This document shows, in pieces, positions 48,445-55,819 of a stretch of 64,000 nt of DNA (position 1 is its first letter; every line of letters starts with the position of its first letter). This DNA is from a virus: positions 64,001 through 128,000 of the IMG/VR virus record IMGVR_UViG_3300028666_000024, one strand, 5' to 3'. The notes under the pieces were generated by a model. The model did no database searches. It was not told the DNA's origin and saw nothing but the letters and a program-made list of their open reading frames with translations. The translations under genes and the position numbers were made by a program.

Positions 48445-50634
48445 ATGAAAATAAACATCAATAAAATCAGTCTTCAAAACTTCATGATATTCGGAAGTGA
48501 ATCAATTGATTTCACGTTTCGGCAAGGACTTCACCTGATTACCGGCAAGAACGGTTCAGGCAAATCATCTCTTCTCAACGAAGTTTTGTCATTTTGCTGG
48601 TATGGGAAGCCTTATCGAGAAATCAAAATAGAAAAACTTTTCAACAGAAAGAACAAGAAAAATTTAAAAACATATTCAGAATTCACGATAAACGACAGAG
48701 ACAAGTATGAAATTTCAAGAAATCTTCAACCAGATTCTTTTCAAATTACAAAAAACGGAGAGGATTTAAAAACTCTTTCGTCAAAAAAACTGAATCAAGA
48801 TGAAATTGACAAGATTATTGGTGCTGCTTATAATGTCTTCAAAAATGCAATATCTCTATCAATTTCTTACAATACTCCGTTCTTAAAACTCAAATCAGAA
48901 GAGAAGCGTAAATTAATTGATAATATGTTTTCATTAGCAATTATCGGGAAGATGCTTGCTAATGTTAAAAAACAACTCTCAGAAAAGACCAAAAAATTAG
49001 AACTTCTTATCAAGGACTATGAAAATCTTTATAATCACACCCTTTTGCTTCGAACCCAATGTGATGAATTCAAGGCACACAACAAGAAAATTGAAAATGA
49101 TAAACAAACAAAGATTAAAAATTGTGAAGAAAGTATTATAAATCTTAAAAATAATTTAAAAACTTTAGAATTTCATCTTGCCAAGAAAGACAGACGTAAA
49201 GATAGAATTCTGAAGGTTCTTTCAAAATTTGATTTAAAATTTATTGAAGATTTTAAGAAAAGTATTACTAATATAATTTTTGAAAATCAAACAAAAATAG
49301 CGGCAGAAAAGTCCCGTAAGGAATCTCTTGAGAAACATGTCAAGGATATTGGAGTAATCAAGACTACAATTGTTGATAAGAGTAAGGTTGCCGCAAAGAA
49401 TGCTTGGAGAATTAGTAGATTAGAATCTCTCAAGTTTAATGACAAAGAATTGAATGATAAAAATATTGAATTTGCAAAAGAATTTAATATCATTAAGTTT
49501 CAACGTGGAAGTAACAATGATAGAATTAAGTTTTTGAATGAAAATGAAATATGTCCCACCTGTAAAAATGTAATGACTGAGGAACATAGATATGAAGAAA
49601 TAAGAAAACTCAACAACGAAGAACTTATATTGATTGAACGGCAGAGAATCATAACTGTTGAAACAAATAAAATTTCAAAAATTCTTAATAAGATTTCTAA
49701 ACTTCAAAAACAACTTTTAAAAACATCTTCTGAAAACACTTTTATAGAACTTAATCTTAGAAATGATATTGAAAAACTTGATAAACTTCAGGAATTAATT
49801 GATAAGAGTAATAATGATTTCGGTGTTGATATATTAAATCTTCAAGATGATATAGACAAAGGCAAAATTAAATTACGAGAAATTGAAAAGAAATTAACAA
49901 AGATTAAAAATTTAAAAAATATTATTGCTGATGTAGAGTTAAAAATTATTCAAACAAATTATGAAATTAAAAATAATGAGAGTAATATAACTAAACTTCT
50001 TTCTGATCTTGATAATATTCAAAAGACAGATAACCAGATAGACCTGAAGAAACATGCAGCAAACTACGAGACCAAGAGAGAAGAGTTTGTTAAGATGAAG
50101 ACCGATAGAAAACTACTTGAGGGTGAGGTTGAGGATTTGAATGTTATGGTTGATGTCCTCTCTGATAAGGGTGCAAAATCTTATATCATAGACAAGTTAG
50201 TTCCTTTGTTCAATAAGAAGGTTAATGAGTATCTTGATATTTTTGAAATACCTGTTAAAATAATATTTGATAAATTTATGAATGCACAGATATATGATGT
50301 GTCTGGTGTGACTGAGGAAATCTCTTATTATAGCAACTCAGCCGGAGAACAGAAGAGAATAGACTTTGCAATAATGCTTTCTTTGATTGAAACTATGAAG
50401 ATTATATCCAACTGGAATTCAAATATTCTCTTGATTGATGAATTGCTTGATGGTTCTGTTGATGGAGAAGGTCTTGAGAAAATGGTTGTGACTTTGAAAC
50501 AATTGGCTGAGGATAAACAACTTGGAATATATCTGATTTCTCATAGGGTAGATAATAGTTTAGATAAATACTTTGGGGATAAGTTTGAAATATCACGGAC
50601 TGCAACAGGTTTTGGAAAGGTTGAAAAATTATGA
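48445..50634 (+). CDS. gp46: Recombination endonuclease subunit gp46 (Rad50/SbcC-like)
   Basis: 729 residues. Walker A GKNGSGKSS at 34-42, long coiled-coil arms, a zinc hook CPTC at about 370-373, the ABC signature SAGEQKRIDFAIML near 632, Walker B ILLIDELLDGSVDGEG and the final H-loop YLISHRVD. With gp47 it forms the Mre11-Rad50-type complex that resects DNA ends for recombination-dependent replication. In T4 gp46 and gp47 are adjacent; here eight small genes including gp55 intervene. Confidence 0.95.
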   Translation: MKININKISLQNFMIFGSESIDFTFRQGLHLITGKNGSGKSSLLNEVLSFCWYGKPYREIKIEKLFNRKNKKNLKTYSEFTINDRDKYEISRNLQPDSFQITKNGEDLKTLSSKKLNQDEIDKIIGAAYNVFKNAISLSISYNTPFLKLKSEEKRKLIDNMFSLAIIGKMLANVKKQLSEKTKKLELLIKDYENLYNHTLLLRTQCDEFKAHNKKIENDKQTKIKNCEESIINLKNNLKTLEFHLAKKDRRKDRILKVLSKFDLKFIEDFKKSITNIIFENQTKIAAEKSRKESLEKHVKDIGVIKTTIVDKSKVAAKNAWRISRLESLKFNDKELNDKNIEFAKEFNIIKFQRGSNNDRIKFLNENEICPTCKNVMTEEHRYEEIRKLNNEELILIERQRIITVETNKISKILNKISKLQKQLLKTSSENTFIELNLRNDIEKLDKLQELIDKSNNDFGVDILNLQDDIDKGKIKLREIEKKLTKIKNLKNIIADVELKIIQTNYEIKNNESNITKLLSDLDNIQKTDNQIDLKKHAANYETKREEFVKMKTDRKLLEGEVEDLNVMVDVLSDKGAKSYIIDKLVPLFNKKVNEYLDIFEIPVKIIFDKFMNAQIYDVSGVTEEISYYSNSAGEQKRIDFAIMLSLIETMKIISNWNSNILLIDELLDGSVDGEGLEKMVVTLKQLAEDKQLGIYLISHRVDNSLDKYFGDKFEISRTATGFGKVEKL

Positions 50635-50714
50635 AAGTTGAACTTCAAAAGAACGGCCTTTTAATAACCTTTGAAACTGATTTTGAAAAAGAATTTTTAA
50701 AAGAAAATTTTTAA
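50631..50714 (+). CDS. Micro-protein after gp46 (27 aa)
   Basis: MKVELQKNGLLITFETDFEK then a short end. The ATG overlaps the gp46 stop (ATGA) and the stop is TAATG-coupled to the next frame, which supports translation. Function unknown. Confidence 0.45.
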   Translation: MKVELQKNGLLITFETDFEKEFLKENF

Positions 50715-50788
50715 TGGGTGAGAATTTGGTTGCACATATAAAAACTTCATTAAGTCCTGTTGATTTTATCGGGATTAAAATAAAATAA
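50714..50788 (+). CDS. Micro-protein (24 aa)
   Basis: MGENLVAHIKTSLSPVDFIG then IKIK. TAATG overlap with the previous frame. Length makes it tentative. Confidence 0.35.
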   Translation: MGENLVAHIKTSLSPVDFIGIKIK

Positions 50789-50809
50789 AATATAGCGAGG
50801 CATAAAGTA

Positions 50810-51214
50810 ATGGTAAAAAAAGAACGTTCAAATAACTATGTTGATAATAAGGTTTTCTATGCTCTACTTTTAGAATATTCTTTAACAAAATCTAAAAAAA
50901 CTCATAATGATATTGCAAAAATATTTTTAAAGATTGCAAATAATTTTTTAAATAGACCTAGATATATTAATCTTACAATTGACAGAAAAAATGAAATGGT
51001 AAGTGATGCTACTTGGTATATGTTAAAAGCTGTACCAAAATATAATCTTGAAGAGAAAAATCCACATGCATATTTTACCAAGGTTGCAGAGAATGCATTT
51101 CTCCAATATATAAATTCATATGTTAAGAGAGATAAAACATTCACAAGTCTTGAATATTTGTATGGTGAAGATTCTATCAAGAGTTCTGATAAATATGCAG
51201 AAAGTGAGAATTAA
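50810..51214 (+). CDS. gp55: Late sigma factor gp55-like
   Basis: 134 residues. The segment NRPRYINLTIDRKNEMVSDA, then TWYMLKAVPKYNLEEKNPHA and YFTKVAENAFLQYI, matches sigma region 2 as it appears in T4-like gp55 (N-x-P-x-F ... M-V-x-x-x-x-x-x-x-x-K-x-x-x-x-x-D/N-x-x-x-x-N-P-x-A-Y-x-T-x-x-x-x-N-A-F). gp55 directs host RNA polymerase to TATAAATA promoters, which are abundant here. It is shorter than T4 gp55 (185 aa) and ends in an Ser/Glu tail. Confidence 0.88.
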   Translation: MVKKERSNNYVDNKVFYALLLEYSLTKSKKTHNDIAKIFLKIANNFLNRPRYINLTIDRKNEMVSDATWYMLKAVPKYNLEEKNPHAYFTKVAENAFLQYINSYVKRDKTFTSLEYLYGEDSIKSSDKYAESEN

Positions 51215-51215
51215 A

Positions 51216-51482
51216 ATGGATGATACTATCAATAACTACTTTGAATCACTTAAAAATAAAGAAATACAATCATATAAAAATAATTTAGAAAAACCAGAAG
51301 TTGTAGATAATAAAAGAAAATATATATCTGCTTTCGAATCATGGTGGGAAGATAATTACAAAGGTAAAATAGGAATTGATGAAGGAAGAATAAAAGAAAT
51401 TGTAGAGAAGACTTGGAAAGCTGGATATAAAGAAGGATATGAATGGGGTCAAGAACCAACTGGATTTGGAGGTGGGTGGTAA
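51216..51482 (+). CDS. Small protein with FExWWxxNY motif (88 aa)
   Basis: ATG at 51216, just after the gp55 stop, chosen over an ATG at 51120 that lies inside gp55. Contains FESWWEDNYKGK and ends AGYKEGYEWGQEP. The W-W-x-x-N-Y ... A-x-W-x-A-G-Y pattern is repeated in the next gene. Function unknown. Confidence 0.65.
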   Translation: MDDTINNYFESLKNKEIQSYKNNLEKPEVVDNKRKYISAFESWWEDNYKGKIGIDEGRIKEIVEKTWKAGYKEGYEWGQEPTGFGGGW

Positions 51483-51620
51483 ATGGATTTTGAAACGTGG
51501 TGGAAAGAAAATTATGCTTCCAAGATGCCGGATTCAATAATAACTACTTCTTATAAAGAACTTGCAGAGGATGCTTGGTATGCAGGTTATGGAAGAAGAT
51601 GCGAAGAGGAGAATCAGTAA
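51483..51620 (+). CDS. Small protein with FExWWxxNY motif (45 aa)
   Basis: MDFETWWKENYASKM ... LAEDAWYAGYGRR. A short paralogue of the preceding protein, directly adjacent. The stop is TAATG-coupled to the ATPase gene. Confidence 0.6.
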   Translation: MDFETWWKENYASKMPDSIITTSYKELAEDAWYAGYGRRCEEENQ

Positions 51621-52195
51621 TGATAAGAATTGGTCTTAGTGGAATACCGGGCAGTGGAAAGACTACATCAACAAGAGCAATATCATCAAAACTTAAAAAT
51701 GTTGAAGTTGTTTCTGAATATGCTCGAAGATATATTTCTAAACATGGAAATATTAATAGTATTTACGAACAGTTTAGGATACTTCAAAAGCAACTTGATT
51801 GGGAAAACTCAGTAACAAATGATAAATTAAAATATCTCATCACAGATTCACCAATTTTTTTAGGATTTATTTATTGCTCTGAACTTCCTAAAAGAGATTC
51901 AAAAGAGATTATGTTTTTCATAGATACTTTTAAACAGTTAGTAAAATTAAATTTTCCAATTCCGAGATATGATTTAATTATCCATCTGAATCCATCAAAG
52001 TCTCCAGTTAATGATGGAATCCGTGCTGAACATCAATTCAATTCTGAGTGGAGAAATAAAACAAATAATTTAATATTGTCAACTTATAATATTTTTCCTC
52101 CTAAAAAGCTAGTAATTATTGACAAGTATGATATTGATGAAATAGTTGAAAAATCTTTAGAAATTATAAAGGAGATAGAAAGTGGGGAAGAATAA
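51620..52195 (+). CDS. P-loop ATPase/kinase, NadR-kinase-like (191 aa)
   Basis: ATG at 51620 (TAATG overlap) gives MIRIGLSGIPGSGKTTSTRA with the P-loop at 8-15, then EYARRYISKHGN, LITDSPIFLGF (Walker B-like D), and YDLIIHLNP. The S-E-Y-A-R-R pattern is typical of NadR-type nucleotide or ribosylnicotinamide kinases (AAA_28). Substrate unknown; a nucleoside or NAD precursor kinase is possible. Confidence 0.75.
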   Translation: MIRIGLSGIPGSGKTTSTRAISSKLKNVEVVSEYARRYISKHGNINSIYEQFRILQKQLDWENSVTNDKLKYLITDSPIFLGFIYCSELPKRDSKEIMFFIDTFKQLVKLNFPIPRYDLIIHLNPSKSPVNDGIRAEHQFNSEWRNKTNNLILSTYNIFPPKKLVIIDKYDIDEIVEKSLEIIKEIESGEE

Positions 52196-52287
52196 AAGGT
52201 AGTGATGGTTGGGAATATTTTGAAGTATCAGGATATAATACAGTTTTTAATAAAGAAAAAATATTTACAATTAACGTGAATTATTAA
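52182..52287 (+). other. Frameshifted small ORF (possible +1 shift)
   Basis: GTG at 52182 with an AAGGAG site encodes MGKNKR and then TAG. Skipping one base (52200) restores a 28-residue frame SDGWEYFEVSGYNTVFNKEK ending in NVNY and TAA. It could be a decayed gene or +1 shift at AGG-TAG. Confidence 0.25.
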
Positions 52288-52299
52288 ATAGGAGATTAA

Positions 52300-52449
52300 A
52301 TGGAAACCTTATTGGTTATTGGATTTTATATTTTCGTTTTTATTGCCGTTGGTAGTGGAATTTTCAAAGTTAAAAATGATGTTAAAAATTATTGTGAAGG
52401 TAATACTTTAGAAGAAGATTTGAAAGGTATTGATATATCTAATGAATAG
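52300..52449 (+). CDS. Small single-span membrane protein (49 aa)
   Basis: METLLVIGFYIFVFIAVGSG is a transmembrane helix; the C-terminus is charged (KNDVKNYCEGNTLEEDLKG). AGGAG site. It overlaps the gp47 start by eight bases. Function unknown. Confidence 0.6.
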   Translation: METLLVIGFYIFVFIAVGSGIFKVKNDVKNYCEGNTLEEDLKGIDISNE

Positions 52450-53494
52450 TTCTCAAACCAATAATCAAATAGCTCTAATATCCGACATTCATTTTGGTGT
52501 CAGGAAAAATAGTGAATTATTTTTAAAAAGTCAAACTAAATTTTTCTACGAGCAATTCTTTCCATATCTTAAAGCAAATGGGATTGAAAAGATTTTGATT
52601 CTTGGAGATGTATTTGAAAGCAGGACTTCTATTGATGTTCGGATAGAGGAAGCTGCACTTGATTTTTTCAAGGAACCTTTTCAATTTGATATTCTTATTG
52701 GAAATCATGATTTGTATTATAACAATGACAATTCTACATCATCTTTGAAAATGCTTGAAAAATATGAAAATGTAAATATTATCAATGCTGTTACTTTGGA
52801 TAATGAAACAGGATTTGCTTATATTCCTTGGATTGTAGATAAAGATAAATTTCTCAGCGGTATTGAATCACATATGACATCTGATGTGTGTTTCGGGCAT
52901 TTTGATTTGTGTGGATTTAATATCCTTGGTAATCATATTTCAAAGAATTGGTTGACTCCAGAACATTTGAAAGGTTTCAAGAAAGTATATTCTGGACATT
53001 TTCACACAAAAAGTTGTCGTCAATATGGAAACACAACGGTTACTTATTTAGGTTGCCCTTACTGGTTGGATAGAAATGATAAGGGGCAGGAAAAAGGTTT
53101 TTATATTTTTAATACAGATACATATGAGGATAGATTTATTGAGAATACTGTTTCTTCGAGATTTATTGATATTAAGTATCCTGAACCAATCAACAAGGAT
53201 ATTATTAGAGACAACTTTATAGATGTATATGTCAAAGAGGATGATGTTAATTTAAATGAGATTGAGTTCAATAAATACTTAGCAGAAATTAATGCCTGTA
53301 ATCCAATTCGAAATGCAACCGTGGTAGTAGAGAAGAATAAAGATTATCTGAATAATGATGTTGAAATTGTTACAGAATCTAAAAGCATTATTGATCTTAT
53401 TAAAGATTTTGTAAACGTTCAGGAAAAAATTGAAAATAAAGAATCTTTAGTTGAAAAACTTTTTAAAATTTATGAAGAATGTTTGGAGGAATAG
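52442..53494 (+). CDS. gp47: Recombination nuclease subunit gp47 (Mre11/SbcD-like)
   Basis: 350 residues from ATG 52442; an in-frame TTG at 52430 is possible. Metallophosphoesterase motifs: LISDIHFGVR (D-x-H), LILGDVFESR (G-D), LIGNHDLYY (G-N-H-D), CFGHFDLCG and YSGHFHTKS (G-H-x-H). C-terminal part links to gp46. It provides the nuclease of the resection complex. Confidence 0.93.
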   Translation: MNSSQTNNQIALISDIHFGVRKNSELFLKSQTKFFYEQFFPYLKANGIEKILILGDVFESRTSIDVRIEEAALDFFKEPFQFDILIGNHDLYYNNDNSTSSLKMLEKYENVNIINAVTLDNETGFAYIPWIVDKDKFLSGIESHMTSDVCFGHFDLCGFNILGNHISKNWLTPEHLKGFKKVYSGHFHTKSCRQYGNTTVTYLGCPYWLDRNDKGQEKGFYIFNTDTYEDRFIENTVSSRFIDIKYPEPINKDIIRDNFIDVYVKEDDVNLNEIEFNKYLAEINACNPIRNATVVVEKNKDYLNNDVEIVTESKSIIDLIKDFVNVQEKIENKESLVEKLFKIYEECLEE

Positions 53495-54742
53495 ATGTTA
53501 CCAACAAGTGATATGAAAATTTTTGAAGAACAGTTGAAAAATCCCAATATAGATTTTACTAATCAAAATGTAGAAGTTAAAAATAAACCTTCTAAAGTAA
53601 TGAAGGTAAATAAGAATATTGTAATAACATATCCGTGCGACAAGGGTGGTTGTTCATTCTATCGTGCAAATCAACCGTTTAATTACCTTAACTATATTTT
53701 TAAGGAAAATTTTGAAATTATTCAATCAAACCATCAAGCATTTATTTATCAAGAAGACATCCTTGCAAGAACAAGAATGATATTTTTCCAACGTGTGTTT
53801 TCTCCTTCAGCACTTCCGGGAATGAAATTATATAAAGAACTTCAAAAGAAGTATGGATTTAAAATCATCTTCGAACTTGATGATTTCATATGGAAAAATC
53901 TTGATAATCCACTTGAGGGTATTCCACCTTACAATCCGGGATACGAAGGTATTACAGACGATATAAGAAAAGCAACAAATGAGATAATGAGTATGTGTGA
54001 TCTCATTACGGTTTCTTCGGAGTTTATGGGAAATTATATCAGGGATGTTGTAGGTATAAAGGTTCCAATTGTCTTTATTAAAAATTCTGTTGCTCAATAT
54101 ATGTGGGGAACTAAGCGCAGACCACAGATAACAGAAAAGATAACTAAACCTAAAGTAATTTACACAGGATCTCCACTTCATTACTCAAACGGTGTAGTTC
54201 AAAAAAATGGTAAACTTTATTTTGATAAATCTAAACAACTACTTGGAGATTTTGAAATTTCTTGGGCTGAGTGGATTTTGAAGGCCGTTAAGGATGATAA
54301 GATTGAAATGTGTTTTATGGGTGGACTTCCATTTTTCCTTGAAGAGGTAAAAGACAAAATCAAAGTTATCAAATGGATTAATCCTTGGGTATATCATATT
54401 CCCATTCAAAGTTACCAACCTGATTTCTTTATCGGTCCTCTCTGCAAGAATCATTTCAATGCATCAAAATCCGATATTAAGATGATTGAAGCATTTGCCT
54501 CTGGTGGAGCGTTTGTAGGCACTGTTTTCTCAGGTGACTCTAACTACACCTCACCTTACGATACCGCCTTCCTGAAGCTCCCTGACACGGCTACGGTACA
54601 GGATATTGAAAGGTGTATTGAAGATGCTTGTGAACCAAATATATATAACGCCATAACTGAAAAACAGTATAATTTTATGTTATCTGAAGGTAGATATTTG
54701 GAGTCTGCTGCCGCTATTAAGATGTGGAGTTCGATATTATAA
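53495..54742 (+). CDS. Glycosyltransferase-like protein, GT-B fold (415 aa)
   Basis: An N-terminal domain with CDKGGCSFYRANQPFNYL and FELDDFIWKNLDNP, then VIYTGSPLHYSNG, MCFMGGLPFFLEE, and a C-terminal SDIKMIEAFASGGAFVGTVF, an E-x-x-A-x-G-x-x-V-like sugar-nucleotide motif of GT4-type enzymes. It may glycosylate modified phage DNA bases, or a host surface sugar. It lies directly after gp47, in the replication block, which favours a DNA role, but no base-modifying synthase is seen here. Confidence 0.7.
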   Translation: MLPTSDMKIFEEQLKNPNIDFTNQNVEVKNKPSKVMKVNKNIVITYPCDKGGCSFYRANQPFNYLNYIFKENFEIIQSNHQAFIYQEDILARTRMIFFQRVFSPSALPGMKLYKELQKKYGFKIIFELDDFIWKNLDNPLEGIPPYNPGYEGITDDIRKATNEIMSMCDLITVSSEFMGNYIRDVVGIKVPIVFIKNSVAQYMWGTKRRPQITEKITKPKVIYTGSPLHYSNGVVQKNGKLYFDKSKQLLGDFEISWAEWILKAVKDDKIEMCFMGGLPFFLEEVKDKIKVIKWINPWVYHIPIQSYQPDFFIGPLCKNHFNASKSDIKMIEAFASGGAFVGTVFSGDSNYTSPYDTAFLKLPDTATVQDIERCIEDACEPNIYNAITEKQYNFMLSEGRYLESAAAIKMWSSIL

Positions 54743-54761
54743 ACCAAGGTGAAGATTTTTC

Positions 54762-54790
54762 TTGACTTCTCTATTTTAAAATGGTATTAT
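54762..54790 (+). promoter_or_regulatory. Promoter of the polymerase operon, ATGG-spacer class
   Basis: TTGACT, 17-base spacer (tctctattttaaaatgg), TATTAT, about 55 bases before the ATG at 54845. Confidence 0.75.
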
Positions 54791-54844
54791 ATATGCAACA
54801 AAATCAGTTCAACCTTATGGATAAGATGAGAAAACAGGGACGAA

Positions 54845-55219
54845 ATGAAAAAACTGCCAGAAGAGGTTAAGATTTTTGACACTGTTTATCCGATACAATA
54901 CTTTGATTCTTATGAAGATGTAGATCCTGATAAAAATTCTGAAGATGATCTTGCTGGTTGTTATGATCCATCTACTACAACAATTAGAATTTGGCGTGGG
55001 GAAAGAAGCAGGACAGAAATCATGAAAATTATCCTTCATGAGGTTATCCATATTATAGGTGAAAAATTTAATGTTGAGATGCTTAGAAGTGACTCCCCGA
55101 AGAATGATTGTTTCGTTGATGTTTTAGCTATGGCGTTTAATACACTTCTTGTAGATAATCCAGAAGTTTTTAACTACGAAACCACCGTACAGACTGCGAT
55201 AGAGGAGATGACTGAATGA
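54845..55219 (+). CDS. Small metallopeptidase-like protein (124 aa)
   Basis: HExxH at H65-E66-V67-I68-H69 (KIILHEVIHIIGEKF). Upstream strands GCYDPSTTTIRIWRG and a downstream CFVDVLAMAFNTLL resemble phage zincin-like small proteins. The third metal ligand may be E or D in the C-terminal helix. First gene after the promoter at 54762. It overlaps the next gene by four bases. Confidence 0.75.
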   Translation: MKKLPEEVKIFDTVYPIQYFDSYEDVDPDKNSEDDLAGCYDPSTTTIRIWRGERSRTEIMKIILHEVIHIIGEKFNVEMLRSDSPKNDCFVDVLAMAFNTLLVDNPEVFNYETTVQTAIEEMTE

Positions 55220-55596
55220 GTTTTTTCAAATCTGATACAGCAAAGAAGTATAAACTGAAAAGATGTCCCTTCTGTGGTAGTTATGAAATTCATTTTCAAG
55301 AGACGAGACGAGGTTATGTTGGGTGTAGTAAAGAAGATATAAAACTAATTGTAGAAAAAGATAGATTGTGGAATGTTTCATGTTTTGATTGTGATTGTGA
55401 AACTTTATCATATTCAAAAGATGATTTTGAAATGTGTTTTAAAGATTACTTTCCAACCTTTGAAGATCTTCTTGTAAAGGAATGGAATAGAAGGACTTCT
55501 CTTTTAAAAAGGATTATAGAATTTTTTCAATGGAACTGGAAAAATTACTATTATATAATTTATTATAAAATATTCAAAATTAAAGAGGAGAAATAA
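55216..55596 (+). CDS. Lar-like zinc-ribbon protein (126 aa)
   Basis: KRCPFCGSYEIHFQETRRGY then CFDCDCE and VKEWNRRT: C-P-F-C-G ... C-x-x-C ... W-N-x-R is the layout of restriction alleviation protein Lar. It is longer than usual, with a hydrophobic/basic C-terminus (IIEFFQWNWKNYYYII). It may counter host type I restriction. Confidence 0.75.
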   Translation: MSFFKSDTAKKYKLKRCPFCGSYEIHFQETRRGYVGCSKEDIKLIVEKDRLWNVSCFDCDCETLSYSKDDFEMCFKDYFPTFEDLLVKEWNRRTSLLKRIIEFFQWNWKNYYYIIYYKIFKIKEEK

Positions 55597-55817
55597 TGAT
55601 TATAAGCATGAGTCAAAAATACTGTGATAAGTGTAAGAAAATTACAGACCATAACTTTGATATCTGTTGTGAATGTAAAGAAAGAAATATTGCTAAAGCA
55701 AAGCAGAAATATGAAGATAATTGGAATAAAATGTCAGTTGATGAAAAGTTATTATATCTTAGAGATAGAATAGATGAAAAATCAAACAACACATCAATTT
55801 ACGACAGGTTATATTAA
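55596..55817 (+). CDS. Small zinc-ribbon protein (73 aa)
   Basis: SQKYCDKCKKITDHNFDICC then ECKERN: two C-x-x-C pairs, then a helical Lys/Glu region. AGAGGAG site. TAATG-like overlap with the Lar-like gene. Function unknown. Confidence 0.65.
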   Translation: MIISMSQKYCDKCKKITDHNFDICCECKERNIAKAKQKYEDNWNKMSVDEKLLYLRDRIDEKSNNTSIYDRLY

Positions 55818-55819
55818 AA

